64,000 nucleotides of DNA from an uncultured Bacteroidia bacterium (GTDB taxonomy: Bacteria > Bacteroidota > Bacteroidia > Bacteroidales > UBA932). The stretch lies in assembly GCA_902780455.1 (NCBI GenBank), contig CACZFO010000001.1, forward strand, positions 186,001 through 250,000. Direction: 5' to 3'. Made by a program: the position numbers and the translations under genes. This document shows, in pieces, positions 1 through 9,265 of the stretch. Every line of letters starts with the position of its first letter. Positions within the stretch are counted from its first letter, which is position 1. Below the pieces are notes generated by a model. The model did not search any database, was not told the DNA's origin, and saw only the letters and a list, made by a program, of their open reading frames with translations.

Positions 1-3000
1 ATTCCGGTTAACGTTTCCACGGCCGCAGAGGACTCTTATGGCAATGCGACGTTCAAAGAGTTGTCCATTGCCCATCTGAACCAGCGCCTACTCAACAAAC
101 TGATGTCTGAAGTTCAGAGCAACGACATCATTCGTGAAATCTTGGGTTTCACCAAAGAAGGCTTCTCGCAGCAAAAGATTCTGGACTACCTTCTCTACGT
201 GATTGAGAATGGTCAAAGCAAGGAGGCCATTGGAAAGGGACTGTTCATTCTCGGTTTGCTTCCGGATGCAGACATTGCCAAGGATAGCACATTGGTTCGT
301 CGCCGTCTCTCTATCAATAATGAGAGCGTTACGCAGATGGTAGATTATTCTAAGCAGATCAACGATAGAATCGACGCTCTGCCGCTTCTTCCAAATACAC
401 TCCAGCGTGAGTTGGCCATGTTCCTCCAGATGGAGAAAAAGGCCAATAGCCGTACCGAGCTCTGTGAGGCTGTTGCCAACCAATATACCGACATTGATTT
501 CTCCAAGTGGAATGATTGCATCAAGGGCATAGATGTTACCAGCCTTGGCAACTTGACTATATCCGCGGTCGAGCTCTATAGCAAAAGTTTTGGCAATGAT
601 CTGGAAGGCGATTTAACTTTGCCTATCCAATCCAACAAGCCGGCAAAGATAAAAGTCCGTGTCTTCTTCTCGCCCAAGCCCCGTGCATTCCCGGATTTGA
701 AGAAGGTTCGCATTGCCATCTACAATGTGGACGGCATGTATTGTGAGTATGACCGCTTAAAAACGGCCAATGTCACTGACAATGCCCGTGATTATAGAGA
801 TATCACGGTGACCATCAAGCCCAACGATTTCAACAGCGGCCGATATTACTTCCGCATCTTTGCCGAAGACGAGAACGGCACCGTACTCAACCAAAAAGAC
901 GGTTTCAAAGATGATGCCTGGTTGGATAAGTGGAACGAGGTCAAAGAGCAGATGTCCAAGGATGAATTCATCGAAAGGAATCGTGCATTCCTTACTTCCG
1001 ATAGTGAGTCTTTCTTCCTTCAGACAGTGGACGCCTCCGATTTTGACGAGGATCTGCTCCAGGATAGTCGTAGAGAGAAAATCAGCAACGTATTGCAAGC
1101 ATATTTCCACTATAGAATTGAACTGAACCGTAAGGGTGAGGAACTATTAGTCCCTGAACGCCAGAAGATCAGCGACAAAGACGACAAGTCCAAGTCAGAG
1201 GATAAGAGTTGGCAGGAGGGCTTGTACACCGATACTTTCCGTATCAAGTATTCTTCCTCGCAAAACTTCCAAATAATTCTTTCTAAGAAGCTGCTGGAAA
1301 TCGAGCGTGAAATCCTTAAAAAGAGTATTTCTCTTGGGACGGTTGAGGCAAAATTAACCTCCAACCATACGGAGAAGCTCCAGTCTTTGGTGTTTACTCC
1401 GCTTGATGGTATCGAGGTCCCTGCTTCTTTGACCCAAGCGCGGAATGCGTTATTCTCCGCCATCCAGGAGTCCGCAATAGGTAATAGCGGTATTTTGGAG
1501 ACCTTTGATGTGCACAGCCATGTAGACATCATCAAGGACTATTTGGAAGGATACCACGCTTGGCTAAAGGCAGTCGTAGATGAGGATTTGTCCGTAGAGA
1601 CAGTTCTGAAATTGCAGTCTGTGGACATGGTGAACATAGTTGTCATTCTTCCGGATGGCCAGGTTTCTGGTATGAAGCTTATCTCCCCGCTGCACCCGCT
1701 ACGTTTAGCGTGGATGGTGGACATCTATGAGCAGTATGAGGATTGGGAGAACAAGACAATAGAACACCCTCAGTATCGCGATGCTTGGTATAAGAAACTG
1801 GATCAGTTATTCTACGGAAATCTGGTCCCGAGCATTGCGCCGCTCATTCTTCGTGACATAGAGCAGAAGCAGTATCTGCAGTATGTGGGCGAGGTGGTTT
1901 TCGGCTGGGGCCTTTACGTTAGCTCTGCTGAGCAGCAGGAGGAGGCATTCTCTTCTGGTTTCCGTCAGCTCCGCTCCTATCTTGCACACCTCCTCAATGT
2001 CCCTGTACAGAGTCGTATTGATACCGATGTGAATGCGGAGATGGTCCAGCGGTATATGTTCAACTACATCACGCAGCATCCATACACAGATAAACTGGTT
2101 ATTAACCTCTTTAATGCTGGTGACGCTGCCGTTTTTGCTGCCAATCTGGTCGCACTTGAAAAGCGCTGCCGTCCCTTCGATATTCACTATGAAATCCGCC
2201 TGTTCTGTGCGGATAAGCGCTTTATCCAGGGAGAGGCCTTCCGTGACCTCATTGATCCTGACACCCAGGTTTCCGAGGAAGCTGAGATGTTCTCTCAAGC
2301 AACCAGCAACCGCCTGTTCCCGAAGTTGAGATTCTCTGTCAACACTGTCGAAGAATTCATCAGCAATGCCCAGAACTATTCTGCTCATCTAAGTTTTCTA
2401 ATTAACCCGTTTCCGACGGAGACCAAACTGCATAAACCCTCCACAGGTCAGCAGTCATTCTTCCTCAACGGAGTTGTTTGTCGTCCAATTGTGCAGGTGA
2501 CCAAAACGGAAAAAGGATGCCAGTGGCAACGATTCTACTCCGATATCCGTCTGCCGCATCCGTCTTCCGAGTTTGCCAACGATATGATAGGTCTCTTCTC
2601 TGAGTACCAGTCGCTGGTCGCCATGTCCATGTCAAACGACCGTGATACCTCAGTTCCAGCTCTAATGCTGAACATTCAGGATACCAATTCCGTGATGCTG
2701 TCACGCATCCACGATGTCTCAGACTGGGTTATCACTTTTGATAAGAACATGGGGCCAGAATTCTACGACATCCCTTGCGGTGATGGTGAAGTACCCTATT
2801 TGCTGGATTACATCCCAAGCACGGAACTCACCGGAATCTCATCCTTCCTTACATGCCGACCGACATCTGAAATAGAGAGCATTCTCACGCCGCATTTCAA
2901 GGAATTCGGAATAGATATCACCAATAGGCGGCGATTCTATGACTTCCTGGCTGACATTCGTTCCGTCAGTAGTTCAATGATTATGCAGCTCAACAGTTCC

Positions 3001-5241
3001 AGGAATAAAGTGTTTGAAGTCCTGGGAACGACACTGATGAAGCGGCTGCTGAAGGGTAAAGATCTTCTTCAGGATTCATTCATTATTCCCATTGACCTGC
3101 ATCAGGACCTGTTCAACGGCCAGAATATCTCTCCGATGGCCACCAAAGAGAGAGCTGACGATTTGCTGGTAGATATCCATCCCCAGACAGGAGAAATCGT
3201 ATTTACGATAATCGAGATCAAGTGCCGCCAGCAACTCTCTCCGGAACAGCGTAGTGATTTGCAGGATAAGATGCTGGAGCAGATTCTTAATACTGAACGG
3301 GTTCTGGTCAACCTATTCTACCCGTTGGACGATAATCCTAACTTGGATCATGAGTTGAAAGTTATCGAACTTCAGTCGTTGCTCCTTTTCTACCTCCGTC
3401 GTGCATCCCGCTACGAATATCTCTGTGAAGAGACGGCAAAAGAGAATGAGAAGTTTATCCTTGGTCTCACAATGGACAATTACAAGATCCGCTGTAAGAG
3501 ACTGGGGCTCATTTTCGAGTTCCAGAGCGACGAGCTGCAGAACAAAGAAGTATTCGGTGATGGTGATGAAGCGTTTACTTGCTACACGCTCGGTAGACCT
3601 ATGATAGACAGGATTCTTGCAGAGGATGCAGTCCTGAAGACATCAGGCTTGTATGGCAACAATGAAAGCCAGGCGAACCGGGAACTGACTGAATTCTTTG
3701 AAGTTTCTGATAGGACTCAGAGAGAGTTGAGTTTCCGGAGCTTCATTGAGCCTGCTGATGAGCCAGAGTCCGTAGAGGATAAGCCTGTGGAGATTCCTGA
3801 GGAAAAGCCGGAAGAACCAGTACTGCCGGTTGAACCGGTAGTAGAAGATAAACCGGAAGAAGCTCCTGCTGAGAAGAAAGAAGAAGAGAAACCTTTCACA
3901 TATGTTGTTCCCGAGTCGGAACCTCAAGTGTTACACGATTCTGGGGGTTCGGTAAAGTATGGTACTGGGAATGGTATGGAACACCTCGATTCGTTAGCAG
4001 CAGCCCTTGCCAAGAAGGAAGAGTCTAAGGGCCCGTCTTTTGACATAATGGTTGGTAAAACAACCCCGTTTAGCGAGCAGTACGGTATTCTCGGTCGGAC
4101 AATCAATGGTAATCGTAAAATTGCTCTGGATCTGAGTGAGACAAATACAATCAGCCTGTTCGGTGTTCAGGGTGGGGGTAAGAGTTATACGATTGGAACC
4201 GTCAGCGAGATGACGCTGAAACAATTCCCGGAAATCAACCTTTTGCCTGGTCCAATGGCTAGTGTCATCTTCCACTATAGCGAGAGCCTTGACTACGCGC
4301 CGGAATTCACCTCTATGGTTTATCCGAATGATGATGCCAGACAGCTGGCCAAGCTGAAGGAACAGTATGGCGCTGAGCCGGGTTCGATCAGCGATGTTAT
4401 AATGCTCGCTCCGGAGGATAAGGTGGAAGAGCGTCAGGAAGAGTATCCCTCAATTCAGGTTCTCCCGATTAAGTTCCACTCCAAAGACCTTAATGTCCAA
4501 GACTGGATGTTCCTTTTGAAAGCTGTTGGTAACGACTCCACCTACATCACTCAGTTGAAAGCAATCATGAGGGCAAACCGGAAGAACCTCAACATCGAGG
4601 ATTTGAAGGAAAGTGTGGAATCTTCCGCTCTATTGTCCACCTCTCAGAAGTCGTTGGCGATGCAGCGCCTTAGCTTTGCAGAAGAGTATATTGATGATAC
4701 TATGAGGCTTGGCGAAATCTTGCGCCCCGGCCGCCTAATTATTGTGGACCTTCGTGATGAATTCATTGAAAAGGATGATGCTCTTGGCCTCTTTGTCATT
4801 ATGCTGAACATCTTCTCCGGTGTCAAGGTATATGAAGGCAAAGGTTTCAACAAGTTCATTGTGTTTGATGAAGCTCACAAGTATATGAACAATAAGGATT
4901 TGACCTCAACGATTGTGACTGCTATTCGTGAGATGCGCCATAAAGGCGTATCCATGATGATTGCCAGCCAGGATCCTATGAGCCTGCCTACCGATATTAT
5001 CGAGCTGTCCTCCGTGATGCTCCTGCATAGGTTTAATAGCCCTCAGTGGGTGAAGCATGTGCAGCATTCCATTACTCAGCTGCAGAACCTCACGGCGTCC
5101 GATATGGCGAGCCTTGGGACTGGTGAAGCATACCTCTGGGCAACCAAGGCAACGGATAAGGGTGTTACCAACCGGCCGGTCAAGATCAGCACCCGTCCTC
5201 GAGTGACGAAACATGGCGGAGATACGATAAAAGCTATCTGA
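1..5241 (+). CDS. PD-(D/E)XK nuclease-like / HerA-type ATPase fusion, probable defence protein (5' end outside window)
   Basis: The frame is open to base 1 with no ATG, so the true start lies left of the window; the first possible start inside is TTG at 61, used here for numbering (1726 residues). The C-terminal third is a HerA/FtsK-type P-loop ATPase: Walker A GVQGGGKS at about 1368-1375, Walker B FIVFDEAH with D1603 and E1604, then a HerA-like segment with ASQDP. At about 1033-1056 the pattern DDLLVD..EIK (D1034 or D1038, E1052, K1054) fits a PD-(D/E)XK nuclease core. An acidic, proline-rich linker (about 1232-1290) joins the two. The first ~1000 residues are unrecognised. Large HerA-like ATPases of this kind occur in phage-defence operons such as DptFGH and the methylation-associated system MADS; which one this belongs to cannot be decided because upstream genes are missing. 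The stop overlaps the next start (TGATG), so the two are translationally coupled. Confidence 0.75.
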   Translation: MPVNVSTAAEDSYGNATFKELSIAHLNQRLLNKLMSEVQSNDIIREILGFTKEGFSQQKILDYLLYVIENGQSKEAIGKGLFILGLLPDADIAKDSTLVRRRLSINNESVTQMVDYSKQINDRIDALPLLPNTLQRELAMFLQMEKKANSRTELCEAVANQYTDIDFSKWNDCIKGIDVTSLGNLTISAVELYSKSFGNDLEGDLTLPIQSNKPAKIKVRVFFSPKPRAFPDLKKVRIAIYNVDGMYCEYDRLKTANVTDNARDYRDITVTIKPNDFNSGRYYFRIFAEDENGTVLNQKDGFKDDAWLDKWNEVKEQMSKDEFIERNRAFLTSDSESFFLQTVDASDFDEDLLQDSRREKISNVLQAYFHYRIELNRKGEELLVPERQKISDKDDKSKSEDKSWQEGLYTDTFRIKYSSSQNFQIILSKKLLEIEREILKKSISLGTVEAKLTSNHTEKLQSLVFTPLDGIEVPASLTQARNALFSAIQESAIGNSGILETFDVHSHVDIIKDYLEGYHAWLKAVVDEDLSVETVLKLQSVDMVNIVVILPDGQVSGMKLISPLHPLRLAWMVDIYEQYEDWENKTIEHPQYRDAWYKKLDQLFYGNLVPSIAPLILRDIEQKQYLQYVGEVVFGWGLYVSSAEQQEEAFSSGFRQLRSYLAHLLNVPVQSRIDTDVNAEMVQRYMFNYITQHPYTDKLVINLFNAGDAAVFAANLVALEKRCRPFDIHYEIRLFCADKRFIQGEAFRDLIDPDTQVSEEAEMFSQATSNRLFPKLRFSVNTVEEFISNAQNYSAHLSFLINPFPTETKLHKPSTGQQSFFLNGVVCRPIVQVTKTEKGCQWQRFYSDIRLPHPSSEFANDMIGLFSEYQSLVAMSMSNDRDTSVPALMLNIQDTNSVMLSRIHDVSDWVITFDKNMGPEFYDIPCGDGEVPYLLDYIPSTELTGISSFLTCRPTSEIESILTPHFKEFGIDITNRRRFYDFLADIRSVSSSMIMQLNSSRNKVFEVLGTTLMKRLLKGKDLLQDSFIIPIDLHQDLFNGQNISPMATKERADDLLVDIHPQTGEIVFTIIEIKCRQQLSPEQRSDLQDKMLEQILNTERVLVNLFYPLDDNPNLDHELKVIELQSLLLFYLRRASRYEYLCEETAKENEKFILGLTMDNYKIRCKRLGLIFEFQSDELQNKEVFGDGDEAFTCYTLGRPMIDRILAEDAVLKTSGLYGNNESQANRELTEFFEVSDRTQRELSFRSFIEPADEPESVEDKPVEIPEEKPEEPVLPVEPVVEDKPEEAPAEKKEEEKPFTYVVPESEPQVLHDSGGSVKYGTGNGMEHLDSLAAALAKKEESKGPSFDIMVGKTTPFSEQYGILGRTINGNRKIALDLSETNTISLFGVQGGGKSYTIGTVSEMTLKQFPEINLLPGPMASVIFHYSESLDYAPEFTSMVYPNDDARQLAKLKEQYGAEPGSISDVIMLAPEDKVEERQEEYPSIQVLPIKFHSKDLNVQDWMFLLKAVGNDSTYITQLKAIMRANRKNLNIEDLKESVESSALLSTSQKSLAMQRLSFAEEYIDDTMRLGEILRPGRLIIVDLRDEFIEKDDALGLFVIMLNIFSGVKVYEGKGFNKFIVFDEAHKYMNNKDLTSTIVTAIREMRHKGVSMMIASQDPMSLPTDIIELSSVMLLHRFNSPQWVKHVQHSITQLQNLTASDMASLGTGEAYLWATKATDKGVTNRPVKISTRPRVTKHGGDTIKAI

Positions 5242-5915
5242 TGAGACTGATAACTTATTCAAATATTGGCGCCAGAGAGAAGAACGAAGACCGTTTCGCG
5301 CATCTCGAACTGCCCAATGGAGACCAGCTCTTCATTGTGGCAGATGGAATGGGTGGATATGATGCAGGAGAAGAGGCGGCAGAATGCGCTATTGAGGCTA
5401 TCGGAACATCTCTGTTAGAGACTCCTGATAATATCCCGCTGGCCGTTGAATGTGCAAATCGGGCGATTGCGGAGAAAAGAATCAACATGGGCGTTTCAGA
5501 GATGGGGTGTACCCTGGCGGCTGTCATTCTCCACCAAGGTACAGCTACCATGTTTTGGGCAGGTGATTCCAGGGTGTATATTATCCGGAACGACCGCATC
5601 GTCTTTGAAACAGAGGACCATTCACTCATCAATGAGATGCGTAGGATTAAGCGCTTGACCCCAGCCCAGATCAGGAAGTATGAACACATCGTCCGCAGAT
5701 CCTTGATGGGGAATAGTACCGATGATGTGGAGGTTGTTGAGCAACCGGTGCTCCCGGGTGATGAGATTTTGATATGCAGCGACGGGTTCCACAAAGAGAT
5801 TCCACTTCCTCTTCTGCTTGAGAAATTACGCAAAGAAGAGATATTCCATATTGACAATGAAAAGTTCATTGACAATCATACGTTAATCTACTTCAAAATA
5901 GATAATGAGGAGTGA
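5241..5915 (+). CDS. PP2C-family Ser/Thr protein phosphatase
   Basis: A 224-residue stand-alone PP2C (PPM) phosphatase, predicted cytoplasmic, that would remove phosphate from Ser/Thr using two metal ions. Visible motifs in order are NEDRF near residue 16, VADGMGG, GCTLAAVIL, WAGDSRVY, EDHSL, CSDGF and a final DNHTL, so all metal-binding aspartates expected in the family are present. It begins one base into the stop codon of the large ATPase gene and shares its operon. A phosphatase beside a defence-type ATPase suggests that a partner kinase lies upstream, outside the window; this is inference. A terminator follows 36 bases after the stop, so this is the last gene of the operon. Confidence 0.88.
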   Translation: MRLITYSNIGAREKNEDRFAHLELPNGDQLFIVADGMGGYDAGEEAAECAIEAIGTSLLETPDNIPLAVECANRAIAEKRINMGVSEMGCTLAAVILHQGTATMFWAGDSRVYIIRNDRIVFETEDHSLINEMRRIKRLTPAQIRKYEHIVRRSLMGNSTDDVEVVEQPVLPGDEILICSDGFHKEIPLPLLLEKLRKEEIFHIDNEKFIDNHTLIYFKIDNEE

Positions 5916-5950
5916 TTGATCTGTGATCCCTCATTCATCCTCCCTCGCCG

Positions 5951-5979
5951 AAAGTTGTCCGCCTGCGAGCAACTTTTTT
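5951..5979 (+). terminator. Rho-independent terminator of the ATPase-phosphatase operon
   Basis: The stem AAAGTTG (5951-5957) pairs with CAACTTT (5970-5976), with further CGC/GCG pairing inside, followed by a run of T to 5979. It lies just after the PP2C stop. Confidence 0.75.
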
Positions 5980-6015
5980 AAACGCGAAATCTTTATTTTT
6001 GGGACACTATTTACG

Positions 6016-6068
6016 AAAATCCCCTACAGAACGCTCTGTAAGGGATTTTTGCGGAGAGGACGAGAATT
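6016..6068. other. Palindrome plus tRNA-Ser 3'-end-like remnant, candidate island attachment site
   Basis: Bases 6016-6030 and 6035-6049 form a 15-bp inverted repeat with one mismatch around a 4-base loop. Directly beside it, 6051-6068 read on the minus strand end in CTCGTCCTCTCCGC, which resembles the T-arm and acceptor end of a tRNA-Ser, but there is no tRNA body. Such 3' fragments are the usual trace of tyrosine-recombinase integration into a tRNA gene. The position between the defence operon and core genes fits an island boundary. The match is short and was made by eye. The rest of 5916-6185 holds no gene. Confidence 0.4.
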
Positions 6069-6185
6069 GTAAATCAATACCCAAACTAAAACGATACCTA
6101 GCTTAAAGCAGTTTCTATCTCATCACTAAGGATATAGTTGCATGCAAAACCAGTAAATGTGTTAGTTAAAGTTTGAAGTATAAAG

Positions 6186-7397
6186 CTAATAGAAAACTAC
6201 ATTGATCAGATGTAGCTCAGGAGCATTGGTGTTGTAATTTGCCCAAATCATAGCCTGGCCGGTTAAAATTCCCTTGACAAGGCCGTCCTTGTTTATTTGA
6301 ACAACATTTGTGTCTTTTGTGGTCCAAGTTGCGTCCTTGCCGGAAAGTAGTTTCAGTCTTATTTCTTCACCAACCCTTATCTCGACACTTCTTGACGAGC
6401 TCTCTCTTATTGTCCCTTTGGTGCCATTTTTACTTTTAATCTGAGACAGAAGATTTCTATTGCTCTTTACCCTCGGTTGGCTTTCAAGAGATTCCAAAAC
6501 AGCAATTCGCTGAGGAATGGTGTAATGGTCGTCAGTATCAGAAGAATACTCAAAAGGACTGGCGATAAGCCTCAAAGCTTCTTTAAGCCTTTCTCCGCCA
6601 ATGCCAATCCAGTCAAGTAACCTGAAGGCTACGACATCTGCCTGAAGCTCTACTTCCCGACTATACTTGAACTGATACATGAATGTATCATACTTTGCCA
6701 TATTGAAAATGCTGGTATAATACGCTGTATTGTTGATGGTTTTTCCTGTGGTAGCTGAGTTCATGCCATCAGCGAAAGCCTGCAGTCCGACAGCTATCCC
6801 TGCCATGATGTTGTTGTTACGTTCTTTCTTTTTCTGCATATAGACTTGAACCAAACTATGCTTGAACATGACATGAGCGATTTCATGGGCTACTATTGCA
6901 ATCAGAAGTTCCTGTTTATACCTCGACAGATAGTCCTTCAGACCGCTGTAAATGACGATGTTTCCATTTGGAGCAGCAAAGGCATTCAAAGACAGTTTAT
7001 CTAAATTATACAGGCAAACCCGGCCTTTGTCCCCAATAAGCAAAGTCTTGGCAATTGAATCTAAAAATGCATCATATCTTACACTGTCGCGATAATGCCT
7101 CACATGGAGAAGAATTGCCTCGTCTATCTCTTTTCTCGCTTCAGCGCCAATTCCCTTCTCTCTCTTGTATATCTTACCAAAGGTTTCAGTTATCTCATTT
7201 TCTGAATTGAGGATCGCTTTCCAGAAGGATTCGGGATTTCCATCACTTGTGTCCGGTAATAAGGAGATGACATCGACCCTCTTTACTATTCTCTTAGGAA
7301 CATCCTGCCCAAACAGGGGCATATCAGCAATCAGCAGCATAAGAGCAATGCTGCATAAAACAAAAGTAAGTCTAGAAGAACGGTTAATGTGGGGCAT
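6186..7397 (-). CDS. M48-family metallopeptidase with C-terminal Ig-like (Big2-type) domain
   Basis: A 403-residue zinc peptidase, probably exported: the N-terminus MPHINRSSRL is followed by a hydrophobic stretch to about residue 30. The zinc motif HEIAH is at 171-175, and a downstream E in SREVELQAD supplies the third ligand, the usual M48 arrangement. Residues ~320-403 (VGEEIRLKLLSGKDATW.., then GLVKGILTGQAMIWA) look like a bacterial Ig-like domain, an unusual addition to M48. A longer frame starts at TTG 7421, but the -7 box at 7427-7434 is almost on top of it, so ATG 7397 is chosen. Monocistronic. It is somewhat AT-richer than the core genes and lies just beyond the presumed island boundary. 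Specific substrate unknown. Confidence 0.85.
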   Translation of the reverse strand: MPHINRSSRLTFVLCSIALMLLIADMPLFGQDVPKRIVKRVDVISLLPDTSDGNPESFWKAILNSENEITETFGKIYKREKGIGAEARKEIDEAILLHVRHYRDSVRYDAFLDSIAKTLLIGDKGRVCLYNLDKLSLNAFAAPNGNIVIYSGLKDYLSRYKQELLIAIVAHEIAHVMFKHSLVQVYMQKKKERNNNIMAGIAVGLQAFADGMNSATTGKTINNTAYYTSIFNMAKYDTFMYQFKYSREVELQADVVAFRLLDWIGIGGERLKEALRLIASPFEYSSDTDDHYTIPQRIAVLESLESQPRVKSNRNLLSQIKSKNGTKGTIRESSSRSVEIRVGEEIRLKLLSGKDATWTTKDTNVVQINKDGLVKGILTGQAMIWANYNTNAPELHLINVVFY

Positions 7398-7426
7398 GAG
7401 CAACAAGACAAGTATTAACAACTATT

Positions 7427-7434
7427 CAAAGATA
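7427..7434 (-). promoter_or_regulatory. -7 box TATCTTTG of the M48 peptidase gene
   Basis: Minus-strand TATCTTTG matches the Bacteroidota sigma-ABfr -7 consensus TAnnTTTG. It lies 30 bases upstream of the chosen ATG and decides the start against the TTG at 7421. Confidence 0.6.
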
Positions 7435-7517
7435 GGATAATGGAGTTATCTTTCCTAGAATAAAGATCCAAGGTCAGGCTTAACAGGCCCATCGTAGATA
7501 CCATTATGTTTTTTTCC

Positions 7518-7525
7518 TAACTTTG
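7518..7525 (+). promoter_or_regulatory. -7 box TAACTTTG upstream of tyrS
   Basis: A TAnnTTTG match 30 bases before the tyrS ATG. No convincing -33 TTTG was found at the expected distance. Confidence 0.5.
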
Positions 7526-7555
7526 GAGATTGAATAATTAATCATCTTTTATCCG

Positions 7556-8845
7556 ATGAAGAACTTTGTAGAAGAACTCAAATGGAGAGGCATGATCCAG
7601 GATATCATGCCGGGAACAGAAGAAAAACTCATGGAAGGCCCGCAGGCAGCCTATGTGGGAATAGATCCGACAGCAGACAGCCTTCACATAGGACACCTTG
7701 TAAGCGTTATGATACTCAAGCACTTCCAGAAGTGCGGACACAAGCCGTTCGCACTGGTGGGAGGGGCAACCGGAATGATAGGGGACCCTTCAATGAAGAG
7801 TGCTGAGAGAAACCTGCTGGACGAGGAAACCCTGCGCCATAACGTAGAGTGCATTAAAGCACAGCTGGGAAGGTTCCTGGATTTTGAGAGCGATGCGCCA
7901 AACAAGGCGGAACTGGTAAACAACTATGACTGGATGAAGGACTATACTTTCATCAATTTCATCCGCGATATAGGCAAGCACATCACCGTAAACTACATGA
8001 TGGCAAAAGACTCCGTAAAGAAGAGGCTGAGTACGGAATCCAGGGAGGGAATGTCTTTTACGGAGTTCAGCTACCAGCTGCTGCAGGGCTATGACTTCCT
8101 TTGGCTGTACGAGCACAAGGGATGCGTGCTGCAGCTTGGCGGAAGCGACCAGTGGGGCAACATCACTACCGGAAGCGAACTGATCCGCAGGATCCTGGGC
8201 AAGGAAGCCTTTGCAATGACATGCCCGCTGATAAAGAAGGCCGACGGAACCAAGTTTGGAAAGACCGAGAAGGGAAACATCTGGCTGAGCGCCGAGTACA
8301 CAAGCCCTTACACCTTCTATCAGTTCTGGCTGAATGTCAGCGATGAGGATGCGGAGAGATACATCAAGATATTCACGATGCTGCCAAAGGAGGAGATAGA
8401 CGCCATCATCGCTGAGCACCGTCAGGATCCTGGCAGAAGGGCACTGCAGAAGGTGCTGGCTAAAGAAGTTACGATAATGGTACACGGACAGGCAGAGTAC
8501 GACAAGGCTCTGGACGCATCCAACATCCTCTTTGGAAAGGCAACCAGGGAGGCGCTGCAGAACCTGGACGAGAAGACCTTCCTGGCCGTGTTTGACGGAG
8601 TGCCTCAGTTTGCCCTGCCAAAGGACAAGCTCTCGACACCGATACTGGACCTGCTGGCTGTGGACACTCAGGTGTTCCCGTCCAAGGGCGAGGCCCGCAA
8701 GATGATACAGGCCAACGGACTGAGCATAGACAAGGAGAAGTTCACCGACATTAACGGAACTCTCAGCGAGAACCATCTGGTCAACGGCAAGTACGTGCTG
8801 GTCCAGAAAGGAAAGAAGAATTACTACATCCTAAGGTTTGAATAA
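7556..8845 (+). CDS. tyrS: Tyrosyl-tRNA synthetase
   Basis: A 429-residue class I aminoacyl-tRNA synthetase that charges tRNA-Tyr in the cytoplasm. The HIGH motif is at 44-47 (SLHIGHL). The KMSKS loop is the TyrRS variant KFGKT at 233-237. The tyrosine pocket region ([24 protein letters not shown]) is intact. The C-terminal ~70 residues form an S4-like RNA-binding domain ([16 protein letters not shown]). Length and domain order are normal. It is the first gene of a run with rbfA (5-base gap) and the LolE-like permease. Confidence 0.98.
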   Translation: MKNFVEELKWRGMIQDIMPGTEEKLMEGPQAAYVGIDPTADSLHIGHLVSVMILKHFQKCGHKPFALVGGATGMIGDPSMKSAERNLLDEETLRHNVECIKAQLGRFLDFESDAPNKAELVNNYDWMKDYTFINFIRDIGKHITVNYMMAKDSVKKRLSTESREGMSFTEFSYQLLQGYDFLWLYEHKGCVLQLGGSDQWGNITTGSELIRRILGKEAFAMTCPLIKKADGTKFGKTEKGNIWLSAEYTSPYTFYQFWLNVSDEDAERYIKIFTMLPKEEIDAIIAEHRQDPGRRALQKVLAKEVTIMVHGQAEYDKALDASNILFGKATREALQNLDEKTFLAVFDGVPQFALPKDKLSTPILDLLAVDTQVFPSKGEARKMIQANGLSIDKEKFTDINGTLSENHLVNGKYVLVQKGKKNYYILRFE

Positions 8846-8850
8846 GTTTT

Positions 8851-9246
8851 ATGGAAGAAATTAGCAAAAGGGTGCAGAAGGTGCAGCGCGAGGTGCAGAG
8901 GCACTTGGCGGAGATCATCCGTTCCAAGGGCATGGCGTTCTTTGGCGGTGCGCTTGTGACCGTGAGCGAGGTGAGGATGAGTCCTGACCTCTCTTACGCA
9001 AAGGTTTACATCAGCTGCTTCCCGTCTGAGAAGAGGGCCGATGTGATGCAGATCCTGGAAGACAAGGCCAAGGCCATCCGCGGCGATCTTGGAAGAGTGG
9101 TTGCAAAGCAGCTGAGGATTGTTCCGGAGCTGGCATTCTTTGAAGATACTACGCTTGATTATGCGCAGCACATAGACGACGTCCTCGCGCGCGATCCCGT
9201 AAGACCGTCTTCAGAAGAGGCTTCTGATGAAGAATCAGAAAAGTAA
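8851..9246 (+). CDS. rbfA: Ribosome-binding factor A
   Basis: 131 residues with the RbfA KH-like fold, e.g. SKRVQKVQREVQRHLAEII at the N-terminus and LTVSEV-type strands (VTVSEVRMSPDLSYAKVYIS). RbfA binds the 30S precursor and helps mature the 16S rRNA 5' end. It starts 5 bases after tyrS and ends 19 bases before the permease gene, so the three are probably co-transcribed. The C-terminal ~20 residues are acidic and serine-rich, as is common. Confidence 0.95.
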   Translation: MEEISKRVQKVQREVQRHLAEIIRSKGMAFFGGALVTVSEVRMSPDLSYAKVYISCFPSEKRADVMQILEDKAKAIRGDLGRVVAKQLRIVPELAFFEDTTLDYAQHIDDVLARDPVRPSSEEASDEESEK

Positions 9247-9265
9247 TCGCAGAAGAAAATACTGA

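Noticed and set aside
7790..8776. Long open frame on the minus strand across tyrS (328 codons)
   Set aside because: It is the antisense shadow of tyrS, has no family motif, and is produced by codon bias. The same applies to long antisense frames at 24510-25334, 17895-18626, 22119-22607 and 29925-30419.
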